Positions 10,701-23,250 of a stretch of 64,000 nt of DNA are shown here, one piece after another; the first letter of the stretch is position 1; each line of letters begins with the position of its first letter. The position numbers and the translations under genes are program-made. A model generated the notes under the pieces. That model worked only from the letters and a program-made list of their open reading frames with translations. It did no database searches and was not told the origin of the DNA. The DNA is taken from the NCBI GenBank assembly GCA_015179045.1, contig WHUZ01000031.1, forward strand, positions 434,001-498,000, in the 5' to 3' direction. This DNA comes from Kalaharituber pfeilii (taxonomy: Eukaryota > Ascomycota > Pezizomycetes > Pezizales > Pezizaceae).

Positions 10701-12908
10701 CCGTTCTATGAATCGTGCATTTGTCGGAGGTAGCCGATTCCAGACCGACGACTCTTCATGAGAAAGTTCCACTCGAAGGGGTGGAGTTGGAATATGTCCA
10801 TATTGATCCTCCGACTTCCGAATTAGAGTCTGCTCAAGCAAACCAATCTTCTCAATAAAGCCCGAAGAGTTGATAAACCCGGTCACACCAACGAGGATGC
10901 GATATTCATGGGGTGCAATGACCTTCCTCATTACTCCCTCCCATTTCCCAATTGGGGCTGAGAACGTTGAGAACTTTGAGTGTCTAAAGACCAGACGAAT
11001 ACCACCAACCACATTTTTTGTGAAGCAGAAAACAAAACCTTCTAGAAGCTTTCCATCAAGGTCAACATCAGTATAATCTGGGGTTCGCCGGCCGAATAGC
11101 TCCTCATCTTCCTCCTCATCCTCCTCGTCATTGACAACAAAGCCCAATCCGCATAAAATCTGCCCATCATCACCATCATGAGTGAGGTACACGCGGACCT
11201 TGAGAAGCTCTGTAACAATATCTTCTTCTTCTTCTTCGTTTTCGACTAATAACTTTGCACGATCTCCAAAGTATGCACACTCAAATACCCCTTCCTTACC
11301 AGATCGCGTGCCCACGCATCCTCGCACCACACTGGTTCTTTTGGCGGTCTGCAAAGCTACTCCATATTTCTGGTGCAAAACACTAGGACAGCTTTCCACA
11401 AGCTCTTCAGCTATCGGCTTCACAATCTTCCAAATACGATTGCGGTTTTTAAGACTGATATCGATTTCATCCCACTCGCTTCCATCTCCAGGTTCCGGCG
11501 TTCGTATTGACATTCGAATAGCTTCAAACGTTCCCTTCCAATCAATCATTTCATTTGACTTTAATTTGATATCTCCTTCTTCATATTGTCTCACTGCTGT
11601 TATGAGTGGTGGGTAGTAATCAAACTCTTCCTGGATGAACCTCTTGTACATTGTAGTGGGTAGATGAACGACACAAACAGCTGGGCTAGCTTGCTTAAGA
11701 CTAAATATATCCGTCGAAGTCAAATATCGAAAAACTTCAACAATAATCTCATGAGGCACCTCATTGAAAGGATCCCTCAGTGCAGGACGGGGGTAAAAAC
11801 TTCGACCTCCGCGGTTCATCCTCGACCTTAACGATTTGTTAATTATTTTCAATGGCTCTTCAAAGATTTTTGTCGCTGAAAGGTCTGGATCTGCTACTAT
11901 CCACTAAATTTTATTAGTAATAAGCGAAGCATAAGTGGAAGGACCAGAACTTACATGCAATCCTTCATCATGTCTCCATTGAAATCCTTCCCCGCTGCCT
12001 TGAGCTTCTCGATAGTCAACCTCGCCAAGTCTTGTGATAACCTCTCCCCTCATCGACCCGTGGAGCGCAGAAAAAGTTGATTGCCCTACCCACTTAGCAA
12101 CTCCGCTGATGCCTACTAACCCACGTAAATGTCCCCATAGTATGCTGTCATCCTCGTCAACGGGATTTAAACTAGTGTCCACTCCCCTCTCTCTGGCAGA
12201 CACCTCAATCGCATAAAAAAGTAAATCCCAGCATTGCTCATGGAAGGGTATAGAGGAAATGACAAAGTCGCTATCATTTCGATTGAATTCTTGATAGACA
12301 TGAAAACCATATCTTGACCTGTTTGCTAATTGCGCCAATTCGAAATCAGGATCCTCCTCCTCTTCGTAGGTCGCATATGCATCAGCCCACGCGTCGATTT
12401 GACGAATCCGTCCTCTGCCGGTCAAAAATTGGAGAACAGTATCACTTAAGAACTCGTTTCCCCCGATCGGACAGTACTTAGCACGCTTATGAATTAGAGC
12501 GCGCAGATGGGTGAGCCATTCCATTTGCTGCGTAGATATACGTCGGCCGTCGTATGCTCTCCAGGTCCTACGGTTTTCTTCAGTCATTATTCCTCTCCGC
12601 AAGCCACTTTTGAAAGCTTTGATTCGATGAGCGCGGTGCCTTGAAGCTGCAAAACCCATATTCTCCAGCACGACCTCTTCCGGAATCTCGCGATTATCGT
12701 CAACCGGGATGTTGAATTCATTTCCCAGGTCCAGGTCTTCGGATGCTTCGGTTTGATGCCGATCAAAGCGGTGAGATGCACGCTTACTCGCAGGTGCTGT
12801 CGCGGTCCGGAAAACCTGGGCGAATGGCCCACCGCATAATGCGCAGTAGAAATGAGTCTTGTACCTATCTAATCTGTTCGCCATAGTCACGGTGGTATGG
12901 GGAGGCAA
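7796..12908 (-). CDS. Large F-box protein of a fungal family with an N-terminal CALCGGPF motif, nine exons
   Basis: Predicted 1561-residue protein, probably a substrate adaptor of an SCF ubiquitin ligase. Exons (plus-strand coordinates): 11955-12908, 10392-11903, 10165-10332, 9616-10113, 9131-9559, 8959-9078, 8445-8907, 8168-8394, 7796-8110. All eight introns are 50-59 bp, GT-AG, and the exon sum is a multiple of three. The N-terminus has YCALCGGPF (residues ~18-26), a Cys pair seen in a fungal F-box family; the F-box itself is at about 365-410 (VPHEIIVEVFRYLTSTDIFSLKQAS). A later block, LVTNTGKCTPWFG, is also typical of the family. Exon 6 could start at 9099 instead, but that leaves a 31-bp intron; 9078 gives 52 bp. 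The last intron (57 bp) is a multiple of three with no stop, so retention adds 19 residues. The ligand is unknown. Confidence 0.82.
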
Positions 12909-15900
12909 TCCGATAGTATACGGCTGGGCCTGCCGGTAGTGATATAAAATGTAAAATCGAGGCCGAGCTCACTCCCGCCAATTGAGGGTAGGTTGTGCTT
13001 ATACAGGCGGGTATGCACGACAGTTGTTCCCGCTCCGTCCAGTAGCCAGTACGCACAGCGGCTGCCAATTGTCTTGGTGATGCGGTTCCGCACGATTGGT
13101 GCTGGCATCAAGCACTCATGTTGCAGGTGGTGTAGGAATGTCATGGGGCGAGGGTACAGTACAAGTATCTCGAGAGGGTGACACCTGCGAGCAGCAGAGA
13201 GATATAAGAGAGAGACCATTCCCATGTAAGCAGGGCCTTCTGGGGCTAATCCAAAATTTGGGGACCGGGCAGCTCGCAGCCATACAGATCAGCGAGAAAA
13301 TTTGGGGGACCCTGGGCTGGCACTGGTTGCTCAGACCTCCTTTTGCACGTTACCTGGAGCTCATGCGAGGAATCATGCCAACGTATGGCACATACACATA
13401 TCACATTTCGCCGAAATCATGGAAGCGTTTGTCGAATTGGGATCGCCCGCGCTTGCGAGGGAGCTTAGGCTCGGGAGGGAGGACTGGGCGCTTCATCCCT
13501 GCACTGCACTGCACTGCACTGCACTGCACTGGACGGCACTCGGGTGGGGTGAATGTGCTGCTCGATAGCATCGCGACGTCAAATTTCCGGGAGTGGCTGT
13601 CATCAGAATCAGAGGAGGAGGGGATGGGAGGTCAGGGCTGGTTGTTGCTTCATTACTTCTTGTATGCTGTGCCCAGCTGATCATGACCCTTCGAGAATGC
13701 TGCCTGGCCACAATTACAAATTGCCTCTTGCGAACTTTGTGTGAACAGGTGCGTCAATATATTATTCGTGGTCTTGGCGCGCAGACCGGTCGACATGCAC
13801 TCTACCGTACCAGCTGCTGCTATGCCACATTTGCCTCATACAGCTCCTGGGCGTGCATCGCGCGCAAGCCCGGAGCAAGCGTCAGGAAATGAAGGACCGG
13901 TCCAAGGCCGGCCAGACATGCATTGCAATCTGCCCGCCGCAGGAGGACGCCTTGATTGGGCTTCCTCAACCATATAGTAATGTTCCCTCTGGATTTCTCA
14001 TTCAAGCCCCGTGTTGTGTCTTCTGGTGTCCGTCATTCGCTTGCACAGTGCTTGTTACGTAGTGAGTCAGGCATGTCGGTATAACCATGGTTGCTTTTTC
14101 CCCGAGCCTGCATGGCATCAGCACCAAGACCCACACCCCTGTCTGCTGTGCCATATGATTAGTACACATACCGACACTACGCCTCGTCTCGTGAGCCCGC
14201 AACGCAGTTGCATATATGTACACCGCCTTCAAGCCACATCACAACCATGTTGGTCAAGGTAATATCAAGCCCCATCTATCTAGTCTCACGCCTCCCGTCC
14301 ATCATAATCCCAGATTTTGACAGTCGTTGTGCTCCAGGCAACGGCTGCGTGGAAACCATGCCTATGGTTCCTAGGCCGATCCTTCTGAGCTGATTTCCCC
14401 AACTAAACGCTCCAGTAGATGCGCGCCTCCCCGAGTACCATAAATTTTGATATTACGCCAGTGGAAACCATGGTGCCGAGACCGGCCACGGCTATAATTT
14501 CCAACTTGACGCTGCCAAAATCACTCAGCACTCTGCAACTCACCTTCGTGAGGCGATCTCCTTTATCAAATGACCAATATCCACAGCTAATATTGGATCA
14601 TTCATCCTAGCCTAATCTCCCCAGAGGGAGCTTCACAGAACAAGTGAGTATTCACCAATGGTCTGGAAATTAGTAACACACTAGAGGATATCTATTGATT
14701 AGCCACAAGCAACTAGCCTTGTTATCATGACAGGGCATGCCTGTATAATAGCGCAAGTCGACGTCTTCTGCGTTTTTCCTTCCTCAAAGGCCTGCAGGCC
14801 CTGAATCCTGTGAGAAGGACTCGGGAGAATCATCAGAGGTAGGTTTGGAACGTCACCGTAGACTGTGCGGTGTCTATATGCTTCTCTAGAGTTCTCAGGG
14901 TTGACCTGCAGCGGGCATGAGGACGAGCGAATCAGGTATGTGATAGCTAAGGCCTCATGGCTGACACCCTGAAGCCAAGGGCCTTATCGTGTGCTGTGGT
15001 GAAGTACACTCGATGCTTACTATCATAAGTGAACAGTCTGAGGAGAGACCAATATAAGTTGACAGCCGAATTGGATCTCTCATACGCTGAACTGCAACGT
15101 AGGAGCTCTGGATTCATCCTTCATCCATTTTTCGTATGAATGTACCTTACCTAGTATCACAAAATCATAACCACAGCTCCATAGATGCCCCCTGGATGTC
15201 CGTTTGGGAATACACTACGAAATCCCAGTTACCAACAGGTGCCCATTTGACCACCCGCAACACTGGTGATCATCATGGGTCATGTCTGCACGAGTCTTTG
15301 CATTTGCTTTCCTGTTTTTACCCACAATATTAGCGAGGGTCATGGTTCATTTGTATTTATCTTTCTCCTCACGCACATTAGTCATGCCTCGCCATAGCCC
15401 AGAGAAAAAGCAAGTGCCCATGCAGTTGTTTTAGGTGTCTCTCTACGAGTGCCACATAAAATGATGGCTCATTTGTGAGCGAATTTTCACTCAGCTGACC
15501 CAATCTCTTACGGCCAGTTACGTGGCACGAGTCAGTCTACTATCTATATCTCCATGCATTAGCTTTGTAAAAGGGGAAGAGCATGCCCATACTCGTACTA
15601 TCAGAGCAAAGAGACTCCCATGCCCACGGCCCTAATTCAGGCCACACACAAGTTCGCATCTCGGGAACTATGCCACCTGTAACAGAGGCCTTGGGAGGGA
15701 GCACCGGGGCGTCGGGAGCAAGAAGAGATTAGAAGAGATGGTGTCGGCGAGGGTTTGTATGTAGTTTCTATCACGCAGGTTACATGCCGTGCCTCATGAT
15801 AGCAGCAGGGCTGCATACCAGTACTGAACCAAGACAAAGAAGAAAAAAAAGACTGTGCCTCTTTCAAGAATCTCAGCCCTGGCTTGTAATTTGAATTGGA

Positions 15901-16489
15901 CTGGGATGCCCGTAGAAGTTTATGCAGTAAGACATGTATGCGCTGATAGAAGGTGAAAGAAGCTCCCAGTAAAAGCTGGGCGGGGTGGGGTAATCCATCA
16001 GTCTGGACATATTAAGAAGATAGCGGTGCAGGATCTGGAGAGCGGCAAAGCCCGGGTGCAAGTACATGAGTACCAGGTCGTGGCGAGGAGATGCTGTGTA
16101 GAGGTCGTCCTTGATTGCACAGCTGGAGAGTCTGGGCACGAGAAAAGTTGGCCTGAAGATTCAGGCCACCAGTGGGCTAAGTAGTAAGCACCTTTCTTAA
16201 GGCTCGCACATTAGCATGAAAGTAGTAGCTGGGCATAGATACAAGTACCTACTTGCAGCCTATGAGCGTAATGTACTCAAGCAAGTACTTCTTACATACA
16301 AGTCATGCATTATTGCATCAGCACGCGTTGGAGGAATCTTCTATGACGGAACGGTAAAGATTGCAGTCTGCGCCAGTCGTGGTAGAGCAGAATTCTTATC
16401 GTCTCGCTTTGTTTCTCTGCCACACAAGAATCGAAGTCCTTAACTTGAATATACCTTGCTATATCGGATAACTAAAATTCAGTACTATC
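12909..16489. other. Gene-poor region with no supported gene
   Basis: The region upstream of the F-box gene. Open frames up to 194 codons (for example 13096-13680 on +) are compositionally random and show no family motif. It contains a (GCACT)6 tract at 13501-13530. Nothing else with clear structure was recognised. Confidence 0.5.
13501..13530. repeat. (GCACT)6 pentanucleotide repeat
   Basis: Six perfect 5-bp units followed by a degenerate unit. Confidence 0.9.
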
Positions 16490-16925
16490 TGGTTTAACCT
16501 AGCGTCCGGTATAACAAATTCTGCAGGGGTGCCTGCCAGGGGGGTACAGAACTTAGTAAGCCGATTGAAAGGTATGATATGTCCGGAGACTGGTGTTCCA
16601 GGGCGTATCCTCTTCTTAATCTCCTCAGATATTACAGAACTTCAAACAATGAATTCAAGATATGGAGAACACTTCAAAAATACCACTATAACACACAGAA
16701 GGTACAAAAAGCAGTCTCATGATTTTGGCCTTTGTCCAGTTCAGCCAACTAGTTTATATGTAATTTGAATTTAAAAGTCTACAGTTTTGTTGTCCAGTCC
16801 AGTTTAACTGGGCGTCCGGTATGGCTAATTTTTCTGTATGTAAATTGCAAAAACCGTCAAGGGTTGTCCAGTATAGCAAGGTTTCCGGTTTAACGAGGTC
16901 CGGGGTAGCTAGCTAGGTAAAACTG
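16490..16925. mobile_element. Partial copy of a TA-target MITE-like element (sister of 30861-31426)
   Basis: Aligns by eye along its whole length with 30998-31426, from the shared GGTTTAACCTAGCGTCCGGT block to the terminal TAGGTAAAACTG followed by TA. Both copies carry several CCGGTWTARC-like subterminal motifs in direct and inverted form. The left end of this copy is missing or too diverged to place. No transposase frame is present, so it is non-autonomous. The termini resemble pogo/Fot1-type elements, which is an inference from end sequence and TA target only. Confidence 0.65.
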
Positions 16926-19002
16926 TACAGGGCATCCTCTGTTCTCGTGCCCAGACTCTGGTATCTTCTCACTAAGTTGCCCATAATATCAATCAAGTGC
17001 GGCCCGGCCATTGTCACAGGCCTCTCGCTAGGTATCTACCCTTCAAAAGGGGGGCATTTTGTCCTGTGATATATCCAGAACCGTAAAGCTATCATTGTCG
17101 ATGTGGCCTGGTCAACCACTAGTTGAAGTGGATTCCAGTCCAGTTGGTTGTCCATTGGATTGTTACACTAGTAGAGCCAGGAAGGTGCCAGGTCTAGCAT
17201 GGTTTCTCTATTCAGTAATCGCAGGGGTATGGTCTCACCTGTGTTTCTCTTGTTATACGTTTATTCTGTTATATGTACAACGTTGATCTTGTTATTTCCG
17301 ACGTCATGCCGATTTTCTATCATGGGATAATGGACAGGAGGCAAGCCAGCCGTGCATTAAACGACCTGGTGAAGGAGGCGTTGAAATGTTAACAATCTGG
17401 CGTTGTTGTAATTACGGGACAACTGTTATCTCATTTCGTAGCAACCGTATACAGCCTGAACTCGAGCCCAGGTAACAGCCACAATTCGTAATAAGACGAC
17501 CACCACGATCTTGCGCTGTTGCAATAATTCCCAGTCTCTCATTTACAACAATTCGATTCGACAGTCATCTTGTGGTTTCAGCATTCCAAAAGCCTATTAC
17601 TACGGGACAACTCTGACTTGTTATATCAAACCAAATTTTACAGCTTGCTTTAAACTTTAGCTGGCACGTAGATTCGGCAAGATAGATGTTTACGCGACCT
17701 CAGTTGGTCCCGTCACAGCTGTTGCTCTATGGCGCACTCAAACTTTACTTCACGATCCTAAATTGTTACCCGTAGACTTCAAAGATGAATAAATGTTGCT
17801 AAAATGTTACTTGTTTTTTTGCGCAGTCTGATTAGCTTCACTTAGATCTACCCCACGTCGCTTGTGCATCCCTTGATGTGAAAATAAATACGTAACCACC
17901 CATTGAGGAAAAAATAAAAGTAAAATCAAAATTAAAAATAAATAAATGAGAATAAAATAAAATATGCTTATTTTACTCTTGACATGTGTCATTACTTAAT
18001 GCGCTTTTAATGGTATCTGCATAATAAGTTATTAAAATTACTCTCACCAGACCACTGGCAACTCTTAATCTCATCCACGATGTCTGAAGATCCTTGTAAT
18101 GCTATTCAGCCTTTACACTTTCAATATTATCACTACTGTAAGCTCATCGAATAAACTTTTATTTCTACCAATGTCCTTGCTACCTGCGAGTTCATTCTTC
18201 AATTAATCTTATTTTGCCTTAAAAAAATAAAATAAAATTAAAAAAACAGTGGCGCTGCTGGAGGGATAGTAGGTAGAGACGGAAGAGGGAAAAGTATTAA
18301 GTTATTTACTTTGGTGTAGTAGTATGGCTGTTGAAGAAAAAGGTAAAAAATATGGGACCCTAATTCGATTCGGTGGTTTGATTCTGCAGTTCGATTCAGA
18401 GCTGTGGAGGAGACCCTATTTTAATATTTGCTATATGTAAAATGTCAGAATAGAGCACACTAAATCTAAGCAGTAGCCTGGTTTGAACCTGACATTAAAT
18501 GACCTTTGCATGAGGAAAAGAATCTAAAAAGTCAGAGGTCAATATATGGAAAAAAACAAAGAAAACAGGCCAAAGTAATAGATTTTCATAGGCGTAAAAA
18601 GTACCTGAGTAGCTAAACCTTACTATGCCTCGCTTGCATTATTCTCTATTTGTTGTTCTCGTGCCCTATTTGTTACCATCCAATGTTGTTTAATTGAGAA
18701 ACCTGGTAGCGTTTAATTAAAGTTCCGACACCCCATGGAGTTGGGGCGGCATGCGAGTAATGAAATAAATAATAAAAATGAGACTTCAGCCCATACACAA
18801 GAAAATTTATTCTTATTTTCCTTTCTACTTTTTTTATTGTATTCGTTCACTCTCGTATGCAGCCCTGCTAGATATAACGAGTCAGCCCAAGAAAGCATAC
18901 AATGCGATTGTCACTCTATCAGGTATCTTACAGCCACATGTTAGCCCCTACTGTGCCATGTTTCCTGTAATTGCAAGCAGGTTATACGTTTGTCACGATC
19001 TA
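16926..19002. other. AT-rich region without a supported gene
   Basis: No frame above 75 codons has coding character. It has an A/T-rich block at about 17800-18260. A sequence near 18741-18780 (GGCGGCATGCGAGTAATGA then A-rich) resembles the 3' half of the short poly(A) insertion family but no target duplication is visible. Confidence 0.45.
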
Positions 19003-19488
19003 CTGTCTTTGACCGCATGGGACAGACCGTTCAATTTGACAGCTAAACCTATGTCGGCGGAAGAGATCGTAGCACGCCAGGGGTATGGATCTGTGCTATG
19101 CGGTCAGTGCGACTACAGAAAAAATACCTGTAGGTAGCTCCGGTGACAGTAGAGATTGGAATGCTGGATACCGGTACCAGGAACTTTGTGTTCAATTACG
19201 TCTGCCGACTCGAAGGAATTTGAGCTGCGGATCAAGCTGGCATTCAAGGCTTATCGGTCGGGTGAACGAAAGGAAGAGTATGGTACAATAAGAAAAAGCT
19301 GCAGAGAGTCACAGTGTCAAAAGATAGGTAGTAGACCGAGCTCGCAAGTGTCCAGCAGTAGATCCCCCTGAATCCTTGTCTGCATCTGAGTAAATACTGT
19401 ACCCCAGCCCCCTCCTGTCTAGTCCAAATTTATCTTAGTTCCAGTCTGTCTCGTTGAACGGTCTGTCGCATTGAGCGGTCAAAGACAG
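19003..19488. mobile_element. MITE-like element with CTGTCTTTGACCGC inverted ends and TA flanks
   Basis: The left end CTGTCTTTGACCGC and the right end (its reverse complement at about 19475-19488) are followed inward by the shared block GACAGACCGTTCAA in inverted orientation, so the terminal inverted repeat is about 35-40 bp with mismatches. TA is present just outside both ends (19001-19002, 19489-19490). The 486-bp interior has no gene. A tandem TGAAGGAGACT pair lies just to the right, at about 19494-19517. Confidence 0.6.
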
Positions 19489-19535
19489 TACCTGTGAAGG
19501 AGACTTGTGAAGGAGACTATCTACCCATACTAGCC

Positions 19536-19605
19536 AGTTTCAAAAGTATTCAGACGCCTGACTAAATAGGTAGTGGATTAGTCAGGCGTCCGAATATTTT
19601 GAACT
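19536..19605. repeat. Near-perfect palindrome made of two Tc1-like ends
   Basis: Two ~29-nt arms (19536-19565 and 19578-19605) face each other across 12 bp. The arms contain AAAAGTATTCAGACGCC and its partner with CGGACGCC. AAAGTATTCGGAC-like ends are typical of Tc1/mariner elements, so this may be a foldback remnant of an element that lost its interior. Confidence 0.6.
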
Positions 19606-21177
19606 AGCTTGGAAATTACAGCTTCTAGTGATAATTCGGCCCGATGTGTACAATATTAAAATGAAACATGCGTCGGGCACGGACATGTAACACAAGGAGC
19701 ATCGGCATGGCAAAAGCGGCACAGTAAGGCAACGGCCATCTGTACGGATCGGGGATATGGTGAAACATCCGTAGTCCGCAAAAACAGTCATGGTCGGAGT
19801 TATGGGATATAGGTACGGCTGGAGCTACGGGGATAGCCACATCCGGAGATATGTGCACTGTCGTAGTGCTGGAATTCTGTTAGCATAGAGACTCGATCGT
19901 AATTGCGTAATTGTAATATGCAGTAGGAAAGCAGGATTGGCTGCTAAGCAGCCTGGAGAAAGTGTCAAGCACCTCGCTTTGTCTTAAACACTCATGTTCG
20001 CTATTGGGTGTACTTAAACCGCAATACGGAGTACGAGTTCTTAAGCGCGACTTTGGTCCCCGAGTTTGAGGATATTTTCAATGGGGTGGAATATCTGGTC
20101 GGCCAGCTCTTCAAGTGTCTCAGCATGTGAAATCATGTGATATATCTAGCTAGATTTGGTATTATACTAGCTGTTTCAAGCTTAAACCATTGTAAGTTTT
20201 CACAATTCGTTCGAAATCACAATTTAGTGGCCGTTTCGGCGAATAAACTCCGCATAATCTGCGTATATAACAGGGTTCGGTTCAAAACCTTTGTTCTGTG
20301 GAGATGGAAGCTTTATCCGAGATTGGCCCAAAATTCCGATCTCAAAGAATTTGGAAATTCTGCACAGAAACACGTACGCCTTTTTTCTACGCTCGTACAG
20401 GCCGACTTAACTGTGGTCACCTCTTGGGATTTGTTGCTTGCCTGTTTCTAACCTTTTTCCCACCCGGGTATACTTTTTATCCCGGGTTTTTGTATACACT
20501 TATTAAGTTAAATCTTAGAATTTTATTCTGTTTTTTTGTGTTGCAAAGTACGAACACAGGCTGCATGCATATGTATTTCTTTGTCGGACCTTTAGTGAAA
20601 TGTTGATCCCTAATTTAGGGTAATGAACGTGCAATCGTGTGTGCAGTGCATTCACAGCTGAAGCCCATCAAGGGTATAAAATTTCTTTGTCATACAGGCT
20701 GCTGTATACAGATAATAGCAGCGAAGAGGACGTTCTCCCTCTTCATGCTTTCCACCACCATGCTCAGGGAATGATCCAGTAAAAGCAGCGCTGGAGACTG
20801 TATACCAGGGCATACCCATAAAAGGGATATCCACCCATATTGGCCTGTAAATCCGTCAGATATCGACGATTCGGCCTGATAATATGATGGCTACAGTAGT
20901 ACAACGGAACATAGGCCGGGCGCGGGCGGGCATCCATGAGGTTGCATCACTGTTCACGTATTTGTTCGACACACCTGATACATGATTCTGTGCATACAAT
21001 ATCACGTGCACTGTACAGTACATGTCATGCATGCCATTCTTACAGAGGAACAGTTATCATAGGAGGTATGGAGATAATTTTTAGCATAGACATTCACGAC
21101 AGCATGGCAAGCAGGATTGACTGTGCGCCCTTCGAAAGGTTCAGCACCTAGTGTTGTCCTAAATGTCATTTTTACAT
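19606..21177. other. Region without a supported gene
   Basis: Frames of up to about 104 codons (20137-20451 on +) show no recognisable motif. No clear repeat structure was seen. Confidence 0.4.
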
Positions 21178-21924
21178 ACAGACAAACCTGTTATATTGGA
21201 TACTTGTCATACTGGATAACCTGTCAATTGCATAAACTTTCTCGGCCCGAATTTGGGCTTGTGGAATTATTGGATATTTTCATTTATTGGATGGATAACA
21301 ATTTCACCGGCCGGTTTCCCGGATTTACTGATAACTGGACCCGTCATATTGGATAGTGCCAATGCTAGCAAGGATCATTGTGCTTAGTGATAGAAATTTT
21401 CATTTCGGTATACTAATTTGACAAAAATTATCCTAGTCACGCTTCTGTCTCTTTGGTAGATTTGTAGTTGAGAGGACTACTATTGTATGCGTCTCATTTA
21501 ATGGATACTTATAGCCCAGAACTGGCAGACCCAGATGATGTAACCCAATGGATCAGGATCAGCTTGAAGAAGATGAATTCAAGAACTAGAACCAGTCTCA
21601 CTCCATGAAGTACATAATTCATTGTTCACAATTAAGTAGTTTGATCAGCAACAGGAAGTACAGCACAGAAGGACGAACAAGCAGCACTTGCCTTCTGCGG
21701 CTTGAAAAGTACATGGCTTTGTTGAGCCTGAAGCGTCTCTTGAAACAGACCTCCATTACTGCTTATTTTGCTCCTGTATGGCCTCTTATTCATGTAGGTA
21801 TCTGTTATTGCATGTATTTACCTCGAAAATTGATCTCTGCACTCCAACCTGTCATACTGGATAACCTGTCATATTGCATAAGATTTCTCGGCCCGAGCCT
21901 TATCCAATATGACAGGTTTGTCTG
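21178..21924. mobile_element. Non-autonomous TA-target DNA transposon, 747 bp
   Basis: The ends are inverted copies of CAGACAAACCTGTYATATTG (24 bp in all, one mismatch), each flanked by TA (21176-21177 and 21925-21926). A subterminal block with TACTGGATAACCTGTCA and CTCGGCCCGA occurs near the left end in direct orientation and again just before the right end, also in direct orientation. The interior has no transposase. End structure fits the pogo/Tc1-mariner superfamily. Confidence 0.75.
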
Positions 21925-23250
21925 TAGTCGTAAAATGTTAGAAATCTTATGTTCAGAACAAACTTATGCTAATGTAATAAGCTTTGACGGTCTAGCTATA
22001 CCGATATATCCCGTGTATCCCGTCATACATTCAAGGTTACCTACTAAGCGATGCGTTTATTGCTCCTACACGATGCTGCTGCTGTTCATTCGCATCATTA
22101 GTTTAGCCGAGTTATGTATATAAACCGCTGTATTTACAATCTATTGAGGCATCTCACGGAAAACAATTAAATAAATTAAAATCATCTAAGATAATCTATT
22201 TTCAACATTTTTTTTTTTTTTTTTTTTTAATCTCACATAACCCCGCTTGCAGCTGTTCGCCATGACAGGGTCCCTGGACCGAAGTCCTTATGGCCCGGAG
22301 ACAGGCACCTAAAAACAAACAGCAACTCACTATATACACCGACATTCAAAAGGGAATAGAGGAAATAAAACCCATGAGACAACCCGCTCCTCTAAAAATG
22401 AAAGATTATGCCGTCAAGTCCATTTCCTCCACCTCCCTCCCCTTCCCCTTTCTGTCCACCTTTAAATTTCTGTCCCAGTCATACAGGCTATTTTCAACAT
22501 AAAAACGTTAACAATGTACGTGGAAGTGCCCACCGGTGGAGGTAAATGAAGCTGACCCTGATTAGTATGCAGATTTCTATTTGTCATAGCTAGGAGTTGG
22601 CAGTTGGGAGGTTGGCGGTATGTGCCACGTTTGAGGTTCAGGGCGGCACGCGATTAATGATATTACAAAAAAGAAAAAAAAAAAATTTTGAGGCATATCC
22701 TTCCACCAGAACAGGAACAGGAAGCCCCAAGACGTACTAGGCGGTCTAGACGTTGCAGCCATAATTGGTATGGTGACCCGGAGCCCATAAACCAGGAATT
22801 CAGGAATTTGGGACAACCACCAAGCGGACTGGCGCATCAGGAGCACCCGGGCCACCCCTCTTTGCCTGTTCCTCTCTATCTCTTCACTCTTGCACACTCA
22901 GTTTAAGCAGCTGCCACCTTGACCATTACTTTAACTTTTACATAGAAATTTTTAATGTCACTATGTGCAAATCTGAGTACGAATTCCCCCCAAAAGTCTC
23001 TCCTCTTGGCTATGAATAAGGTTCCCTTTTAAAGCCTTATGCTGACGACTAACATTCAATATATTAGCAAGGATGGCCTTTAACAGATTATGTGAACCTT
23101 TCATGTTAATTTCAACTATTTTAAATTACTGCGTCCTCACCTATGTACAAGGATTCTGGGACACACTTGAAAATAGCCTAACGCGGCTGAAAGCATGCTC
23201 GATTGAGGCTCCAGGTGGGGATTAGCGGTTTGGAGAGTGTGAATCCTCGT
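21925..23250. other. Intergenic repeat-bearing region
   Basis: No supported gene. It holds a poly(T) run near 22210-22229 joined to a sequence that, read on the minus strand, contains GGCGAACAGCTGCAAGCGGG and GTTATGTGA. This is a candidate copy of the short poly(A) insertion family without visible target duplication. The dated copy at 22637-22686 is listed separately. Confidence 0.45.
22637..22686 (+). mobile_element. Short poly(A) insertion, 5'-shortened copy, 7-bp target duplication
   Basis: The body contains GGGCGGCACGCGATTAATGA then TATTAC and an A-rich tail. TTTGAGG is found on both sides (22630-22636 and 22687-22693). The 3' part matches the copies at 44016 and 45543; the 5' CCATAG part is absent. 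Confidence 0.65.

Noticed and set aside
13096..13680. 194-codon frame on the plus strand
   Set aside because: It crosses a pentanucleotide repeat, has no recognisable domain and no splice pattern; treated as chance.
22210..22275. Short poly(A) family copy on the minus strand
   Set aside because: The body matches the family, but no target duplication or defined 5' end could be found, so it is kept only as a candidate.
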